The position numbers were made by a program, and so were the translations under genes. This document shows positions 8,289 to 17,829 of a DNA stretch of 64,000 bases, one piece after another (position 1 is the stretch's first letter; each line of letters begins with the position of its first letter). The notes beneath the pieces are model-generated. The model was not told where the DNA came from and did not search any database. It was given only the letters and a program-made list of their open reading frames with translations. Source of the DNA: Salinactinospora qingdaonensis (lineage in GTDB: Bacteria > Actinomycetota > Actinomycetes > Streptosporangiales > Streptosporangiaceae); assembly GCF_039539445.1 (NCBI RefSeq), contig NZ_BAABDD010000005.1:62001-126000 (forward strand). The letters run 5' to 3'.

Positions 8289-9488
8289 GTGCCGCCACCC
8301 CCCAGTACCTCCCCGTACCCCCGGGGGGGAGTCGACCGGCGCCGCGCGCCCCGGTCGCCGCGTTCTCCGCGTCTGGCGAGCCAGCCAGTGCGCCCCCAGG
8401 CTCTCCGGGGACGGCCAACGCCGGCCGCCTCCGCGGCCCCTCGTGTGTCTCGCTCGACCCCTCATCGTCGACAGTTCTCCTCTGCTATGACTCCATCGAA
8501 CGCGGCCGGAGACGACGCCGGCCAGGTACTCCAAAGCGGCGAAGTCAAGGCGTCCTACTTCTGGGACGACGGTTCGGGGATCAACGGCGACACCGGAGCG
8601 CCGGCCTCGGGCGAACCCATGCAGCAGGGCCTGTTCGCCAGTCCGAGTTGGCCGTTGGGCACCGAAGGCTACGTCGAATACAACGGCAAGCGCGCCGACT
8701 TCTTCATCGGCGACCGCGGGCCCGGCGAGCCCTCGCAGGGCTGCGACGTGCTACTCGATCTCGACGGCAAGACCTTCGCCCAGCTCACGGGCGGCACGTG
8801 GAACGACTCCTCCTACGTCGTCGAGGGCGCTGGCGGTCTCGGCCACATCAACGTCACCTACCACATCACCGAATGGGGCGACGGTAACGGCACTGAAGGC
8901 GCGCCCCACCCCTTCCGCAACGAGTCCCACAAGTGCGACAACGCCGTCTCCGCAGCGGCTCAGCCCACCCAAAAACCCCAAGAGCACCAAGACGACCAGC
9001 AGGCCGCTGCCGAGAAGAAAACCTCCGAAAAGACCGACCCGACCCCCACCGATAGCGAAACTAAGCAGGACAGCCAAGCCCAGCCGGGCGAACAGCAGGC
9101 ACCGTCGGAATCCGAGGACCAGCAGTCCAAGCAGCCGGATGCCCAGCAAAAGGCCCAGCAGGACGACGCAGCCGACGACGAGGAGGAAGCCAGCGCCGCA
9201 CCGTCACCGGACGAAGGCTCCACCAGCGCCCCGCCCAGCGCTGACGCCACCACCGCCACCACCGCCACCACCGCCACCACCGGCACCACCACGGCACCGC
9301 TGATGACCCCGATAGCCCAAGAGCTGCCGGGGGCCACCGAGGGGCTCGGTCTGCTCCTGCTGCCCGCACTGGCGGCCACCGCCCTCGTGGCCAAGAGCCG
9401 ACTACGGCTGCCCCGCTCCGGAGGCCGACACCGCAAGCCCTCCCGGCTCGCCAAGCTTCGGGAGAGCCCCACCTTCGCCGCTTCCTGA
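8289..9488 (+). CDS. Membrane-anchored surface protein with globular head and acidic stalk; N-terminus uncertain
   Basis: Residues from about 80 (GEVKASYFWDDGSG onward) form a compact domain of about 130 residues with two cysteines, including ADFFIGDRGPG, like secreted actinomycete proteins of unknown function. Then comes a stalk of about 130 residues rich in Gln, Asp, Glu, Lys and Ser, a Thr-Ala run coded by tandem ACCGCC-like units (9245-9295), one membrane helix (LGLLLLPALAATALVA) and a basic tail: a type I surface topology. The first 66 residues from the GTG at 8289 are Arg/Pro-rich with no signal peptide. A frameshift in the C and G runs at 8300-8330, or a start at ATG 8487, are alternatives. 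Confidence 0.65.
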   Translation: MPPPPSTSPYPRGGVDRRRAPRSPRSPRLASQPVRPQALRGRPTPAASAAPRVSRSTPHRRQFSSAMTPSNAAGDDAGQVLQSGEVKASYFWDDGSGINGDTGAPASGEPMQQGLFASPSWPLGTEGYVEYNGKRADFFIGDRGPGEPSQGCDVLLDLDGKTFAQLTGGTWNDSSYVVEGAGGLGHINVTYHITEWGDGNGTEGAPHPFRNESHKCDNAVSAAAQPTQKPQEHQDDQQAAAEKKTSEKTDPTPTDSETKQDSQAQPGEQQAPSESEDQQSKQPDAQQKAQQDDAADDEEEASAAPSPDEGSTSAPPSADATTATTATTATTGTTTAPLMTPIAQELPGATEGLGLLLLPALAATALVAKSRLRLPRSGGRHRKPSRLAKLRESPTFAAS

Positions 9489-10196
9489 CGCCGGGGATGT
9501 TTCTGTGGGGGCGTCAATCCGGGGGCTGGAAGGCACGAGCGCACGAAGAACACCCCCGCGGCCCCACACGCCGGCCGTTCGCGACACCTAGGGCCGCCTA
9601 CGGGGCCCAGTGCCCAGTCGTGCCCGTCACCGTGACCCTCGCCCCCTGCCAGGACACCCCATGGGGGAGCCGAAGCGTCGACTGCGCCAGCGCCGAGGCT
9701 AGCGTGATCGACCCCACCCCACCGCTGTCCCGCAGAAAGATCGAGATCAGATGGCCTGCGGCCGGCAACGTGGCGGTGGTCGGGATGCTCGCGGCGCAGC
9801 TTCCCCCCGTTCAGCCGTGGGCGGGCCACGCCCGTCGACCGGCTAACGGCGGCCAAGAAGTGCGGTAGTTTACTCCAGCGGCGCACGGTGTGCCGGTGGC
9901 AGGCCGCTCACGCCCACTAACGTCGCCGCTGCCGGCGACCGCCTCCCGACCATTCACTGCGCTGTCGCGCACACCGCCTGTGACCGGCCGAGGACACTGG
10001 CGGCCTCGGCCCAGCCCGAACACCGGTGCGGCTCGCCTCTTTAAGGACGGGCAGTTCCGTTCTTGACGCCGCGGGCCACCGGAGCACCGGCCCGTGGCGT
10101 ACACCAGCGGTGCGTGTGGCCACGTACCATCCGGGCAGAGGGACCGTGCAGCCCGCCGGGCTGCTCAGCCGGCAACCGGATCGGAAGAGGGAGAAC
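9489..10196. other. Intergenic region with a truncated dispersed repeat
   Basis: About 700 bases without a credible gene. At 9531-9562 it carries, on the minus strand, the left half of the dispersed repeat seen at 11974 and 59636 (AGGCACGAGC, then a CACCCCC-containing stretch), but lacking the hairpin core. The right end has a GGAAGAGGGAGA ribosome binding site for the next gene. Confidence 0.5.
9531..9562 (-). repeat. Dispersed intergenic repeat, truncated copy
   Basis: Read on the minus strand, it matches the first half of the copies at 11974-12032 and 59636-59691 (GGGGGTGTTCTTCGTGCG followed by CTCGTGCCT). The hairpin core GATCGC-tgc-GCGATC is missing. It lies about 40 bases after the surface-protein stop. 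Confidence 0.55.
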
Positions 10197-11942
10197 ATGT
10201 CCGCACGCGGCGGAGGCCAGCAGCGTCGCACCGGAGGCAAGCCCGATCGCGGGCGCAGCGGGCCGCCGGTGATCCGCGGCCGGCGCGACGACGCCCGGCT
10301 TGCCGACGAGTTGCGCAACATGGACGGCGCCTCCTACGGCCGCTACAAGTCGCTCTCAGGCGATTGGGACTTCGGCGACTTCACGCTGACCATCGAGCGA
10401 GTGCAGGCCGACCCCTTCGCGCCGCCCTCGCGCGTGGCGGTGAGCATCCCCGCCGACGTCGCCGGTCTCCCCGACGAAGCGTGGCGTTCCCCCGTGCGCC
10501 GCCGCGCCACCGCCGACTACATCATCCGGCGGGCCTACCAGACGCTCAAAGGGTCGCGGTTGCGCATCGACGTCGGCGGCCAGGAGGTTCTGGAGCGTTC
10601 CGCCTGCCGCATCGACCGTGGCGCCGTCCGGTTGAGTCTGGGCATCGAACTGCCCGGCCACGGCCGGCGCATCGACGGCCGCACCGCCGAGCGGGAACTG
10701 TGTGACCGCGTGCCCGACCTGGTCGACGCGCTGGTCTGGGAGGAACTGGACCCCGACCAGGCCACGACGTTCGCCGACACCGTCGAAGACGCCGTGGCGC
10801 TGCGCGAGGCGCTCGGCGGCCTCGACCTGGTGGCCTTCGTCGCCGACGGTGCGGTGCTGCCCCGACGCAGCGGCATCAGCGACCTACCCATGACCGGTGA
10901 CGTGGTGTCGTTCACCTCACCGGAGAGCATGCGCGTCACCGTCAAACTTCCCCACCGCGGTGAGGTCAGCGGGCTCGGCATCCCCGAGGGGATCACCCTC
11001 ATCGTCGGGGGTGGTTTCCACGGCAAGTCCACCCTGCTGCACGCGCTGGAGCGCGGCGTTTACGACCACGTGCCCGGCGACGGCCGCGAACTCGTCGTCA
11101 CCAAGGCCGACGCGGTCAAGATCCGCGCCGAGGAGGGCCGCAGAGTCGAGCGCACCGACGTCAGCGCGTTCGTGCGCAACCTGCCCACTGGAGCCGATAC
11201 TTCCGACTTCTCCACCGAGAACGCTTCGGGCTCCACCTCCCAAGCCGCCAACATCGCCGAGTCGCTGGAGGCCGGCGCCACCGTGCTCCTGGTCGACGAG
11301 GACACCACGGCCACCAACCTCATGATCCGCGACTCGCGTATGCAGCGCCTCGTGCACGGTGACCGCGAGCCCCTGACCCCGTTCGTCGACCTGGTGCGGC
11401 CCTTCGCCCGCGAGCACGGCATCTCCACCGTCCTCGTCATGGGCGGCAGCGGCGACTACTTCGACGTCGCCGACCAGGTCATCATGCTCGACGGGTACCG
11501 TCCCTACGACGTCACCGAGCGCGCCCGGGAGTTGGCGGCCCAGCGCTCCGACGCCGAGGTGACGCCACCGGTGAACCGCGTTATCGACCCCCGTTCGGTC
11601 GACTCCACCGCACGCGGTCGCAGCCGTATCAAACGCCGCGACATGGACGTGCTTACCTTCGGCGAAACCGATATCGACGTGCGTCACCTCACGCAGCTCA
11701 CCGACCCCAGCCAGATCATCGGCGTGGGCTTGGCGTTGCGGTTGCTGCGCGACGAGGGGCTGCTCGACGGCGAGCGCACCCTCAGCGAAGCGCTCGACGC
11801 CCTCGAAGAGCGCCTCGACCGGGAGGGAACCGACCTGCTCGGCCGAGGGCATTCCGGCGATCACGCGCTGCCGCGCCGCTTCGAGATCGCCGCCGCCCTC
11901 AACCGGCTCCGCACGCTGCGCGTACGCGCCACCGTCGCCTGA
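10197..11942 (+). CDS. Predicted ATPase of the ABC class (PF09818-type)
   Basis: A 581-residue cytoplasmic P-loop protein. Walker A is GGGFHGKST near residues 270-278 and Walker B is TVLLVDEDTTATN near residue 365. Both match the stand-alone predicted ABC-class ATPases found across bacteria, whose role is unknown. No membrane segment is present. The ATG at 10197 has a strong AGAGGGAGA ribosome binding site; a longer frame to 10026 adds an implausible leader. It appears monocistronic. Confidence 0.85.
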   Translation: MSARGGGQQRRTGGKPDRGRSGPPVIRGRRDDARLADELRNMDGASYGRYKSLSGDWDFGDFTLTIERVQADPFAPPSRVAVSIPADVAGLPDEAWRSPVRRRATADYIIRRAYQTLKGSRLRIDVGGQEVLERSACRIDRGAVRLSLGIELPGHGRRIDGRTAERELCDRVPDLVDALVWEELDPDQATTFADTVEDAVALREALGGLDLVAFVADGAVLPRRSGISDLPMTGDVVSFTSPESMRVTVKLPHRGEVSGLGIPEGITLIVGGGFHGKSTLLHALERGVYDHVPGDGRELVVTKADAVKIRAEEGRRVERTDVSAFVRNLPTGADTSDFSTENASGSTSQAANIAESLEAGATVLLVDEDTTATNLMIRDSRMQRLVHGDREPLTPFVDLVRPFAREHGISTVLVMGGSGDYFDVADQVIMLDGYRPYDVTERARELAAQRSDAEVTPPVNRVIDPRSVDSTARGRSRIKRRDMDVLTFGETDIDVRHLTQLTDPSQIIGVGLALRLLRDEGLLDGERTLSEALDALEERLDREGTDLLGRGHSGDHALPRRFEIAAALNRLRTLRVRATVA

Positions 11943-12504
11943 GTTCTGTTTTTCGTACGGCTGGGGTGTGGGAGCTGTGGGGGTGTTCGTCGTCGGCTCG
12001 TGCCTCGATCGCTGCGCGATCTCGCCCGCCTGCGGGGCGCTCACTCGCCTGTGCCCACCGCCCGCCCTCGCCGCCCTTTTCAAAAAACAGGACCTAAGGC
12101 CGCGGCCTGCGCGGCTGCCTTGGGGCCTGCCACGGGGCGGTCCCCTGAGCCGGCAGGGGTGCCCGCATCGGCGCTGGAGGCGTCGGGCACTCCCCTTGAC
12201 GGCCGCCGGCCATCGGCGACGATCCTCACCGGGAACCGCTCCCAGCGGGGGCGGTTCCCGATGAGGCCGACCGCGAGCCTTCACCGTGCCGAGCCCGGCG
12301 GCGGCCTGTGCGCCGTAGGCCGGTCCTCGCCGTCAGGCACCTCCCGGCGGTGGACACCTGGGGGCGCTTCCGTGCGCACGAGGGCTCGGTATTGTTAAAG
12401 ACACAGCCCTATGCGGGTGCGACGCCCACCCCCGCGGACGGGGGCCACCGCGCTCCGGCCGCGTTATGCCCACCCAACGGCGTGAGAATGGAGACCTGTC
12501 CAAG
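11943..12504. other. Intergenic region with a dispersed repeat copy
   Basis: About 560 bases with no credible gene. It contains a full copy of the dispersed repeat at 11974-12032. GGTATTGTTAAAGAC near 12390 could be part of the promoter of the downstream PAC2-pyrD unit. Confidence 0.45.
11974..12032 (+). repeat. Dispersed intergenic repeat, full copy
   Basis: It begins GCTGTGGGGGTGTTCGTCGT, continues GGCTCGTGCCTC, and contains the hairpin GATCGC-tgc-GCGATC (12008-12022). It lies 31 bases after the stop of the preceding gene. Other copies are at 9531, 49681, 49763, 49978 (minus) and 59636. Confidence 0.75.
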
Positions 12505-13422
12505 GTGCGAGATCCCATTGATCTCTACGAGCTTCGTCCTGATCCGCCCGAGCTGGATGCCCCAGTGATGCTCGTCAGTCTCGACGGCTTCATCGACGCC
12601 GGAGCGGCGGCTCGCCAAGCGGTCACCACCCTCTTCGAGACCTTCGAAGCCGAGGAGGTCGCGACCTTCGACATCGATCGGCTCTTGGATTACCGCTCCC
12701 GCCGTCCCACCATGACCTTCGTCGAGAACCGCTGGGACGACTACACCGCCCCCACTCTTGCCCTCTACCGGATGCGCGACAGTGAGGGCACATCCTTCCT
12801 CCTGCTCAGCGGCTTGGAACCCGACCGGGAATGGGAAGCGTTCATCGTCGCCGTGCGCAGTCTTATCGAGCGCTTCTCCGTGCGGCTGACGGTCGGCTTC
12901 TACGGCGTGCCCATGGCCGTGCCGCACACCCGCCCCGCCACCGTCACCACCCATGCCACCCGCCCCGAGCTGATCCCGGGGCACACACCCTGGATCGGCC
13001 GAATCCAAGTGCCCGGCCACGCCGCTTCCCTGCTGGAATACCGGCTCGGGCAGTCCGGCCACGACGTCGTGGGCTACGCGGTGCACGTCCCCAGCTACCT
13101 CGCCCAGTCGGAGTACCCGCACGCCGCGGTCGCCGCGCTGCGCTATGTCGCCGAGCGCACCGGCCTCGTACTGCCCACCGACACGCTACTGGAGCAGGCC
13201 CGCGAGACCGACGCCGAAATCGAGCAACAGGTGGCGGCCTCCGAAGAGATCCAGCGCGTCGTACGTAGCCTGGAGCAGCAGTACGACGACTTCATGACGG
13301 CCCGCGAGGGGCTCTCCGGCTCGCTGGCCTCCGAGGACGGAGCGGGACTGCCCACAGCCGAGGAACTCGGCGCGGAGCTGGAGCGCTACCTCGCCGAACG
13401 CGACCGCGGTTCGGAAGGGTGA
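12505..13422 (+). CDS. PAC2-family protein
   Basis: About 305 residues. It matches the PAC2 family (archaeal/eukaryotic proteasome-assembly-chaperone-like fold), which actinomycetes carry in several copies. MLVSLDGFIDAGAAA and FYGVPMAVPHTRP are the characteristic regions. The C-terminal 80 residues are charged and probably coiled-coil. The GTG at 12505 gives VRDPIDLYEL, which fits the family N-terminus, and has GGAGA ten bases upstream. An ATG at 12466 without a ribosome binding site is the alternative. pyrD starts eight bases after its stop, so they are co-transcribed. Link to proteasome function unproven. Confidence 0.8.
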   Translation: MRDPIDLYELRPDPPELDAPVMLVSLDGFIDAGAAARQAVTTLFETFEAEEVATFDIDRLLDYRSRRPTMTFVENRWDDYTAPTLALYRMRDSEGTSFLLLSGLEPDREWEAFIVAVRSLIERFSVRLTVGFYGVPMAVPHTRPATVTTHATRPELIPGHTPWIGRIQVPGHAASLLEYRLGQSGHDVVGYAVHVPSYLAQSEYPHAAVAALRYVAERTGLVLPTDTLLEQARETDAEIEQQVAASEEIQRVVRSLEQQYDDFMTAREGLSGSLASEDGAGLPTAEELGAELERYLAERDRGSEG

Positions 13423-13429
13423 ACCCAGC

Positions 13430-14569
13430 GTGCTCTACCAGGCGCTCTTCCACACCGTGCTGCGCCGCGTCGATGCCGAAACCGTGCACCGGCTCAGTTT
13501 CGCCGCGCTGCGTGGCCTCAGCGCCGTTCCTGGCGCCGCTGGGGCGGCGCGGCGGGTCACCGGCCCCCGCGACCCAGAACTGCGCGTCAGCGCCTTCGGG
13601 CGCGAGTTCCCCAGCCCGTTGGGTCTGGCCGCAGGCTTCGACAAAAACGCCGAGGGCATGCACGGCCTCATGGCCTTGGGCTTTGGCTACGTCGAGATCG
13701 GCACTGTGACGGCGCGACCGCAGCCGGGCAACCCCAAGCCGCGCCTGTTCCGGCTAATCGCCGACCGCGCGATCGTGAATCGGATGGGGTTCAACAACGC
13801 CGGCTCAGCCGCTGTGGCCCGCCGACTGGCCCGTTACCGCCAGCGCCGCGGTCGCCGGTTCATCGTGGGTGCCAACATCGGCAAAACCAAGGCCGTCCCC
13901 GAAACAGCGGCCATCGACGACTACGTTGCCAGCGCCCGCCGCTTCGCCGGGCTCGCCGACTACCTCGTGGTCAACGTGAGCTCTCCCAACACGCCCGGGC
14001 TGCGCGATCTCCAGGCCGTCCACCACCTGCGGCCCCTGCTGCGCGCGGTGCGTACGACCCTTGACGAGGCCGGTCACCCCGACCTGGCGCTTCTCGTCAA
14101 GATCGCCCCCGACCTCGCCGATGACGACATCGACGCTGTGGCCGACCTCGCCCTCGACCTGGGGCTGCACGGCATCATCGCCACCAACACCACCATTTCC
14201 CGCGACGGCCTCGACACGCCTGCCGGCGAGGTCGCCGCCGTCGGTGCCGGCGGCCTGTCCGGCGCTCCGCTCAAGGAACGCTCGCTGGAGGTGCTGACGC
14301 GGCTGCGGGCCCGCGTCGGAGACCAGCTCGTTCTCGTCGCGGCCGGCGGGATCGAAACTCCTTACGAGGCGTGGCGGCGCATCCGGGCCGGCGCCACCCT
14401 CGTCCAGGGCTACACCGGCCTGATCTACGGCGGTCCCCTATGGCCCCGCCGACTCCATCGCGGGCTGGCCGCTATGGTGCGTGCCGCCGGCTACACCTCG
14501 CTGGGCCAGGCCGTTGGCGCCGACGCGCCGCAGCGAACCGGTGCGCCCGCACCCCGTTCCTCAGCCTGA
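13430..14569 (+). CDS. pyrD: Dihydroorotate dehydrogenase (quinone), class 2
   Basis: A 379-residue FMN enzyme oxidising dihydroorotate to orotate in pyrimidine synthesis, with quinone as acceptor. The N-terminal membrane-associating helices (MLYQALFHTVLRRVD) mark it as class 2. FMN and substrate motifs include GLAAGFDKN, NRMGFNN, the catalytic-serine region NVSSPNTPGLR, and GAGGLSG. It starts with GTG just after the PAC2 gene. It stands apart from other pyr genes, which is common for class 2 pyrD. Its stop overlaps the convergent DUF6461 gene by nine bases. Confidence 0.96.
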   Translation: MLYQALFHTVLRRVDAETVHRLSFAALRGLSAVPGAAGAARRVTGPRDPELRVSAFGREFPSPLGLAAGFDKNAEGMHGLMALGFGYVEIGTVTARPQPGNPKPRLFRLIADRAIVNRMGFNNAGSAAVARRLARYRQRRGRRFIVGANIGKTKAVPETAAIDDYVASARRFAGLADYLVVNVSSPNTPGLRDLQAVHHLRPLLRAVRTTLDEAGHPDLALLVKIAPDLADDDIDAVADLALDLGLHGIIATNTTISRDGLDTPAGEVAAVGAGGLSGAPLKERSLEVLTRLRARVGDQLVLVAAGGIETPYEAWRRIRAGATLVQGYTGLIYGGPLWPRRLHRGLAAMVRAAGYTSLGQAVGADAPQRTGAPAPRSSA

Positions 14570-15178
14570 CGCCAGCGGCGCCCCGGCGTCGAGTTGGGCC
14601 CCCAGCAACGGCCCGGCCAGATGCCCGGGGCGCACCCGTGCCCCCGTAACCCGTTCAGCCAGCGCCAGGACAGCGGCGCCGGGATCTTCGGGGCCGGGGT
14701 GGACGCCCTCCGGCTCCAGTCCCACCGCCGACATGTGCGCGTTCAGCGCGTCGGGATCGGTCCCGCGCCGGATCTGGGGGGAGCGAGCGTCGAACAGGGT
14801 CCGCAGCACCCCGTCGACGACCCAGCGAAACTCGTAGCGGTGGTCCATGACCACGCGCAGCGAGACCAGTTCTGTGCCCGCCGACAGCGCTCGGTAGCGC
14901 TCCGGCCGGCATGCCTGGCAGCCCGTGGGTTCCACGAGCACCGACCAACCGTCGACGTGGAACGCATGGGCGGTCTGCGGCGGCGGATCTTCGCCGCACA
15001 GACACGCTTCGACGGCTTCGGCAATGGGCAGGGAGCGCAGCAGTCGCTCCTCGGCGCCCAGTCGGCGAAGCGCCTCGGCTTTGGACACGCCCTTGACGTA
15101 GGACATGCAGTACGCCTCGGCGAGATCGGGCTGGGTCTCGTGAAACCAGGCGTAGTCGTGGGGGATCGCAGCCGACAT
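14561..15178 (-). CDS. DUF6461-like actinomycete protein
   Basis: A 205-residue protein with a YCMSYVKGVSKAEALRRLG segment and a following beta-rich domain (HVDGWSVLVEP), resembling DUF6461 proteins that are numerous in actinomycetes and have no assigned function. No signal peptide or membrane segment. The ATG at 15178 has GGAAGGA eight bases upstream; a GTG at 15199 is possible. Convergent and overlapping with pyrD. Confidence 0.7.
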   Translation of the reverse strand: MSAAIPHDYAWFHETQPDLAEAYCMSYVKGVSKAEALRRLGAEERLLRSLPIAEAVEACLCGEDPPPQTAHAFHVDGWSVLVEPTGCQACRPERYRALSAGTELVSLRVVMDHRYEFRWVVDGVLRTLFDARSPQIRRGTDPDALNAHMSAVGLEPEGVHPGPEDPGAAVLALAERVTGARVRPGHLAGPLLGAQLDAGAPLASG

Positions 15179-15693
15179 GAACCCGTTCCTTCCGCTCACG
15201 GGGGTGTTCGTGCCGCGGGCGACGTCGTCCGTTTCGGCATCGATGCCTGTGCTAGAGGATTCCCGCCAGTGACGGGGCTAAGCGCGGGCTAGTGCAAAAT
15301 ACCGCAGGGGCGGGCGCCCCGACGAGATCTTGTGTGCCTGTATTGTCGCTATTGTCGCTGCGCCGCAGCAGGGGAACCGTCACCCTCGTGGCTGGAGGCT
15401 CCCGCGCGGCAGGACGCCGGTATCGATCCGCTAGCCGGCATCGTCGCCTTCACGTCACTGCCAGCACACCACGGGAGCTGAGGATTCCCGCTCGCTCAGC
15501 GCCGTCCATTGTAGTTATCGGCTCATGGGTGTGGGTGACGCCTGGCGCCGCTCAACTCAAGCCGTATCCACCCCCATGCTACTGCGGGGCGGTTCCTCGT
15601 CGCAGCTTTGGACGGGTTTGGACGGGGGCGACCGCCCTATCTTTGCGGCCACGGTCACCGGTTCGATCGGTGGGTCCAAGGGGCGAGCGGCAC
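15179..15693. other. Intergenic region, no gene recognised
   Basis: About 500 bases between two minus-strand genes. A short tandem TATTGTCGC (15342-15359) is seen. The plus-strand frames lack any recognisable domain and are arginine- and proline-rich. The right end runs into the large hairpin at 15694. Confidence 0.4.
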
Positions 15694-15740
15694 CCTTCGC
15701 GCGGTGGACTGGCCGCAGCGGCCGGTCCACCGCGCGAAGG
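15694..15740. repeat. Long intergenic hairpin (about 22-bp stem, 3-base loop)
   Basis: CCTTCGCGCGGTGGAC (15694-15709) pairs with its exact complement at 15725-15740, and GGCCG/CGGCC extends the stem across a single mismatch to a CAG loop. It lies about 70 bases after the deacetylase stop. There is no T-run on either side, so it is either a factor-independent stop without U-tract or an RNA-stability or REP-like element. Confidence 0.7.
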
Positions 15741-15811
15741 CGGTCGTCCGGTTCTTTCGGCAGCGCCTCGGTCGCCGCTCTCTCCCGCCGAGCGGCGCCT
15801 GCCCGCTGGTT

Positions 15812-17356
15812 TTAGTCGCCAGCCTTGAAGTAGCGCTTGCCGGGATCGGTGTCGCCCAGCAGTTCGGAGATGGTGACCATGGTGTAGCCCTGCTGGCTGA
15901 GCTGCTCCACGATCGATGGCACCGCGTCGATCGTGGTGGAGTGGATGTCGTGCATCAGGATGATCGCCCCGGGCTTGGCGCGGGAGACCGCGCGGTCGGC
16001 GACGATGCCGGCGTCGCGGTCGCGCCAGTCGTTGGTGTCGATGCTCCAGATGATCTGAGCCAGCCCCATGTCCTTGGTGACGCTGGCGACCGTGCCGTTG
16101 GTGGCGCCGTAGGGGGGTCGCATCAGTTCCATCGAGTAGCCGGTCTCGCGCCGTACCAGCGCGTTGACCGGGGCTAGTTCCCCACGGATCTGTGCGGTGC
16201 TCAGCGTCCTCAGGTCCGGGTGTTTCACGGTGTGGTTGGCCACCTCGTGGCCCTCGGCATACTCGCGGCGCACGATGCGCGCGTGCTCGCGTACCGGTCC
16301 GCCGGTGACGAAGAACGTGGCCTTCGCGTCGTACTCGGCCAGCGTGTCCAGCAGGTGGGGCGTGCCACCCCCCGGGCCGTCGTCGAAGGTGAGCGCCACG
16401 CACTTCGTGTCGGCGGCCGAGCAGTCGACCTCATCGTCGTTGACCGGCAGCACCCCGGGAACCGCGCCGTAGGTGGTGCCCGAAGGCGAGGGGCTGGCCG
16501 GGGGCTCGGAGGGCGTCGAGGAGCCGGCAGCGGACGGGGAGGCCGAGCCGGCGGAACTGTCCGATGGGCTGACCGAAGGGCTCGTGTCCGGAAGGGCGAA
16601 GTCGGCGGTGAGCACCTGCGCCTCCTCCTGAGCGCGCTTACCCAACTCCGAGAGCAGGGGAGCGACGTCCTCCGCGCTGATGACCGCGTGTACCCGCCCG
16701 GTGTCGACGGGAGCCACCTGGCCCTCGTCGAACTCCACGACGAGTTCCCCCCGCGGGTTGAAGCCGAGCGAGTCGTACAACCGCAGGATGGGGTAGATGC
16801 TGGCGGTGTCGACACCTTCCTGGTCCGCCAGTTCCTCCTTGACCAGCTTGTTCAACGTTTCGAGCTGTTTTTGGCCCGCGAGGAGTTCGGTCGCGAAGGC
16901 CGGCTGGCCCGATGTGGCGTCGTACCAGTAGGTGGAGTGGGCGGTACGCGGCCCGCGGGAGTCGGTTTCCTCCCGCGTCAGCCGTACCCCGACGATGTCC
17001 TCGCCGGTCACGGTGACCTCCCACGACATCGCGATCCGCTCGGCCCCCGGGTTGGCGTCGAGGAAGTCGCTCACCTCACGGTTGGTGCTGCGTTTGAGCT
17101 GGTCGGTCAGGGGGGCGGCGTTAGGGATCGCAGGGTAGGCCACATCGATCTGCGCCCCGCCCTTCTCCTCGGTGCGGGTCTTTTCCGCCAAGCCCGTCAC
17201 CAGGCTGGGGTCGACCACCGTCATCTGGTCAGGGGCGCCGGTCGCCTCGATCTGTTCATCGGCGCTTTGCGTGGTTGAGGACTGCTGCGCGTCCTCGGGC
17301 TCGCTTGAGCACGCCGCCAAGACAACGACCGCTGCGGCGGTTGCGGCGAGTCGCAT
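15812..17356 (-). CDS. Lipoprotein polysaccharide deacetylase (NodB domain) with N-terminal RsiV-like domain
   Basis: A 514-residue exported protein. MRLAATAAAVVVLAACSS gives a lipobox with Cys16. Residues about 50-265 resemble a DUF3298/RsiV-type domain. A Pro/Ser linker leads to a C-terminal NodB deacetylase domain: TFDDGPGGGTP (metal and catalytic Asp), the HTVKHPDL histidine pair, RPPYGATNG, and ILMHDIHSTT. It likely deacetylates cell-wall glycan. The ATG at 17356 lacks a clear ribosome binding site; a TTG at 17437, after AAAGGA, would lengthen the N-region by 27 residues. It diverges from the riboswitch-metE unit. Confidence 0.88.
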   Translation of the reverse strand: MRLAATAAAVVVLAACSSEPEDAQQSSTTQSADEQIEATGAPDQMTVVDPSLVTGLAEKTRTEEKGGAQIDVAYPAIPNAAPLTDQLKRSTNREVSDFLDANPGAERIAMSWEVTVTGEDIVGVRLTREETDSRGPRTAHSTYWYDATSGQPAFATELLAGQKQLETLNKLVKEELADQEGVDTASIYPILRLYDSLGFNPRGELVVEFDEGQVAPVDTGRVHAVISAEDVAPLLSELGKRAQEEAQVLTADFALPDTSPSVSPSDSSAGSASPSAAGSSTPSEPPASPSPSGTTYGAVPGVLPVNDDEVDCSAADTKCVALTFDDGPGGGTPHLLDTLAEYDAKATFFVTGGPVREHARIVRREYAEGHEVANHTVKHPDLRTLSTAQIRGELAPVNALVRRETGYSMELMRPPYGATNGTVASVTKDMGLAQIIWSIDTNDWRDRDAGIVADRAVSRAKPGAIILMHDIHSTTIDAVPSIVEQLSQQGYTMVTISELLGDTDPGKRYFKAGD

Positions 17357-17829
17357 GGTGGGCCTGGGCCGAGGGGCTAGGGCGTGCCGGGCGACGCTTG
17401 TCAGCGCAGGGGTGAAAGATTCGCCAGCTTCGCTCAAGGGGCAGACAGTCCTTTGGGGGTCGGGGTGCGGCTGAACCATGTGGGGGTGTGACGGGATGGT
17501 GTCCCCGGCCAGGGCGCGTCGCGGCGGTGTGGCAGAGGAACACCGTGGTGAGACAGCTCTTTGCCGTCGCATGGCGCTTTCCTGGCCGCTGTCGCGCCGG
17601 CTCTGGGCAGACAGGCCCGACACGGCAGAGGCACGGGGCACGCACGGCGGAGATCGAGCCCCACCATGGATATGACCCGCGGATTATCATATTTGGTTCC
17701 GTCTTGGTGCCAGAAGTCTAGCGGGTCGCTACGACCGTGATCAGTGCCTCATCTCCGGATTTTTCGCATGTCAACGACTTTTTATGAGTTCCGCAGGGCC
17801 ACTCTCGGGACGGAAGCCAACGTGTGCCT
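17357..17829. other. Divergent promoter region between deacetylase and metE riboswitch
   Basis: About 470 bases. The right part (17670-17830) is AT-richer, with GGATTTTTCGCATG and TTTTTATGAG stretches that probably include the metE promoter. No gene recognised. Confidence 0.45.

Noticed and set aside
9245..9295. Tandem ACCGCC/ACCACC units that could be taken for a regulatory or CRISPR-like repeat
   Set aside because: They lie in frame inside the surface-protein gene and code for a Thr-Ala stretch; there are no spacers. A coding microsatellite.
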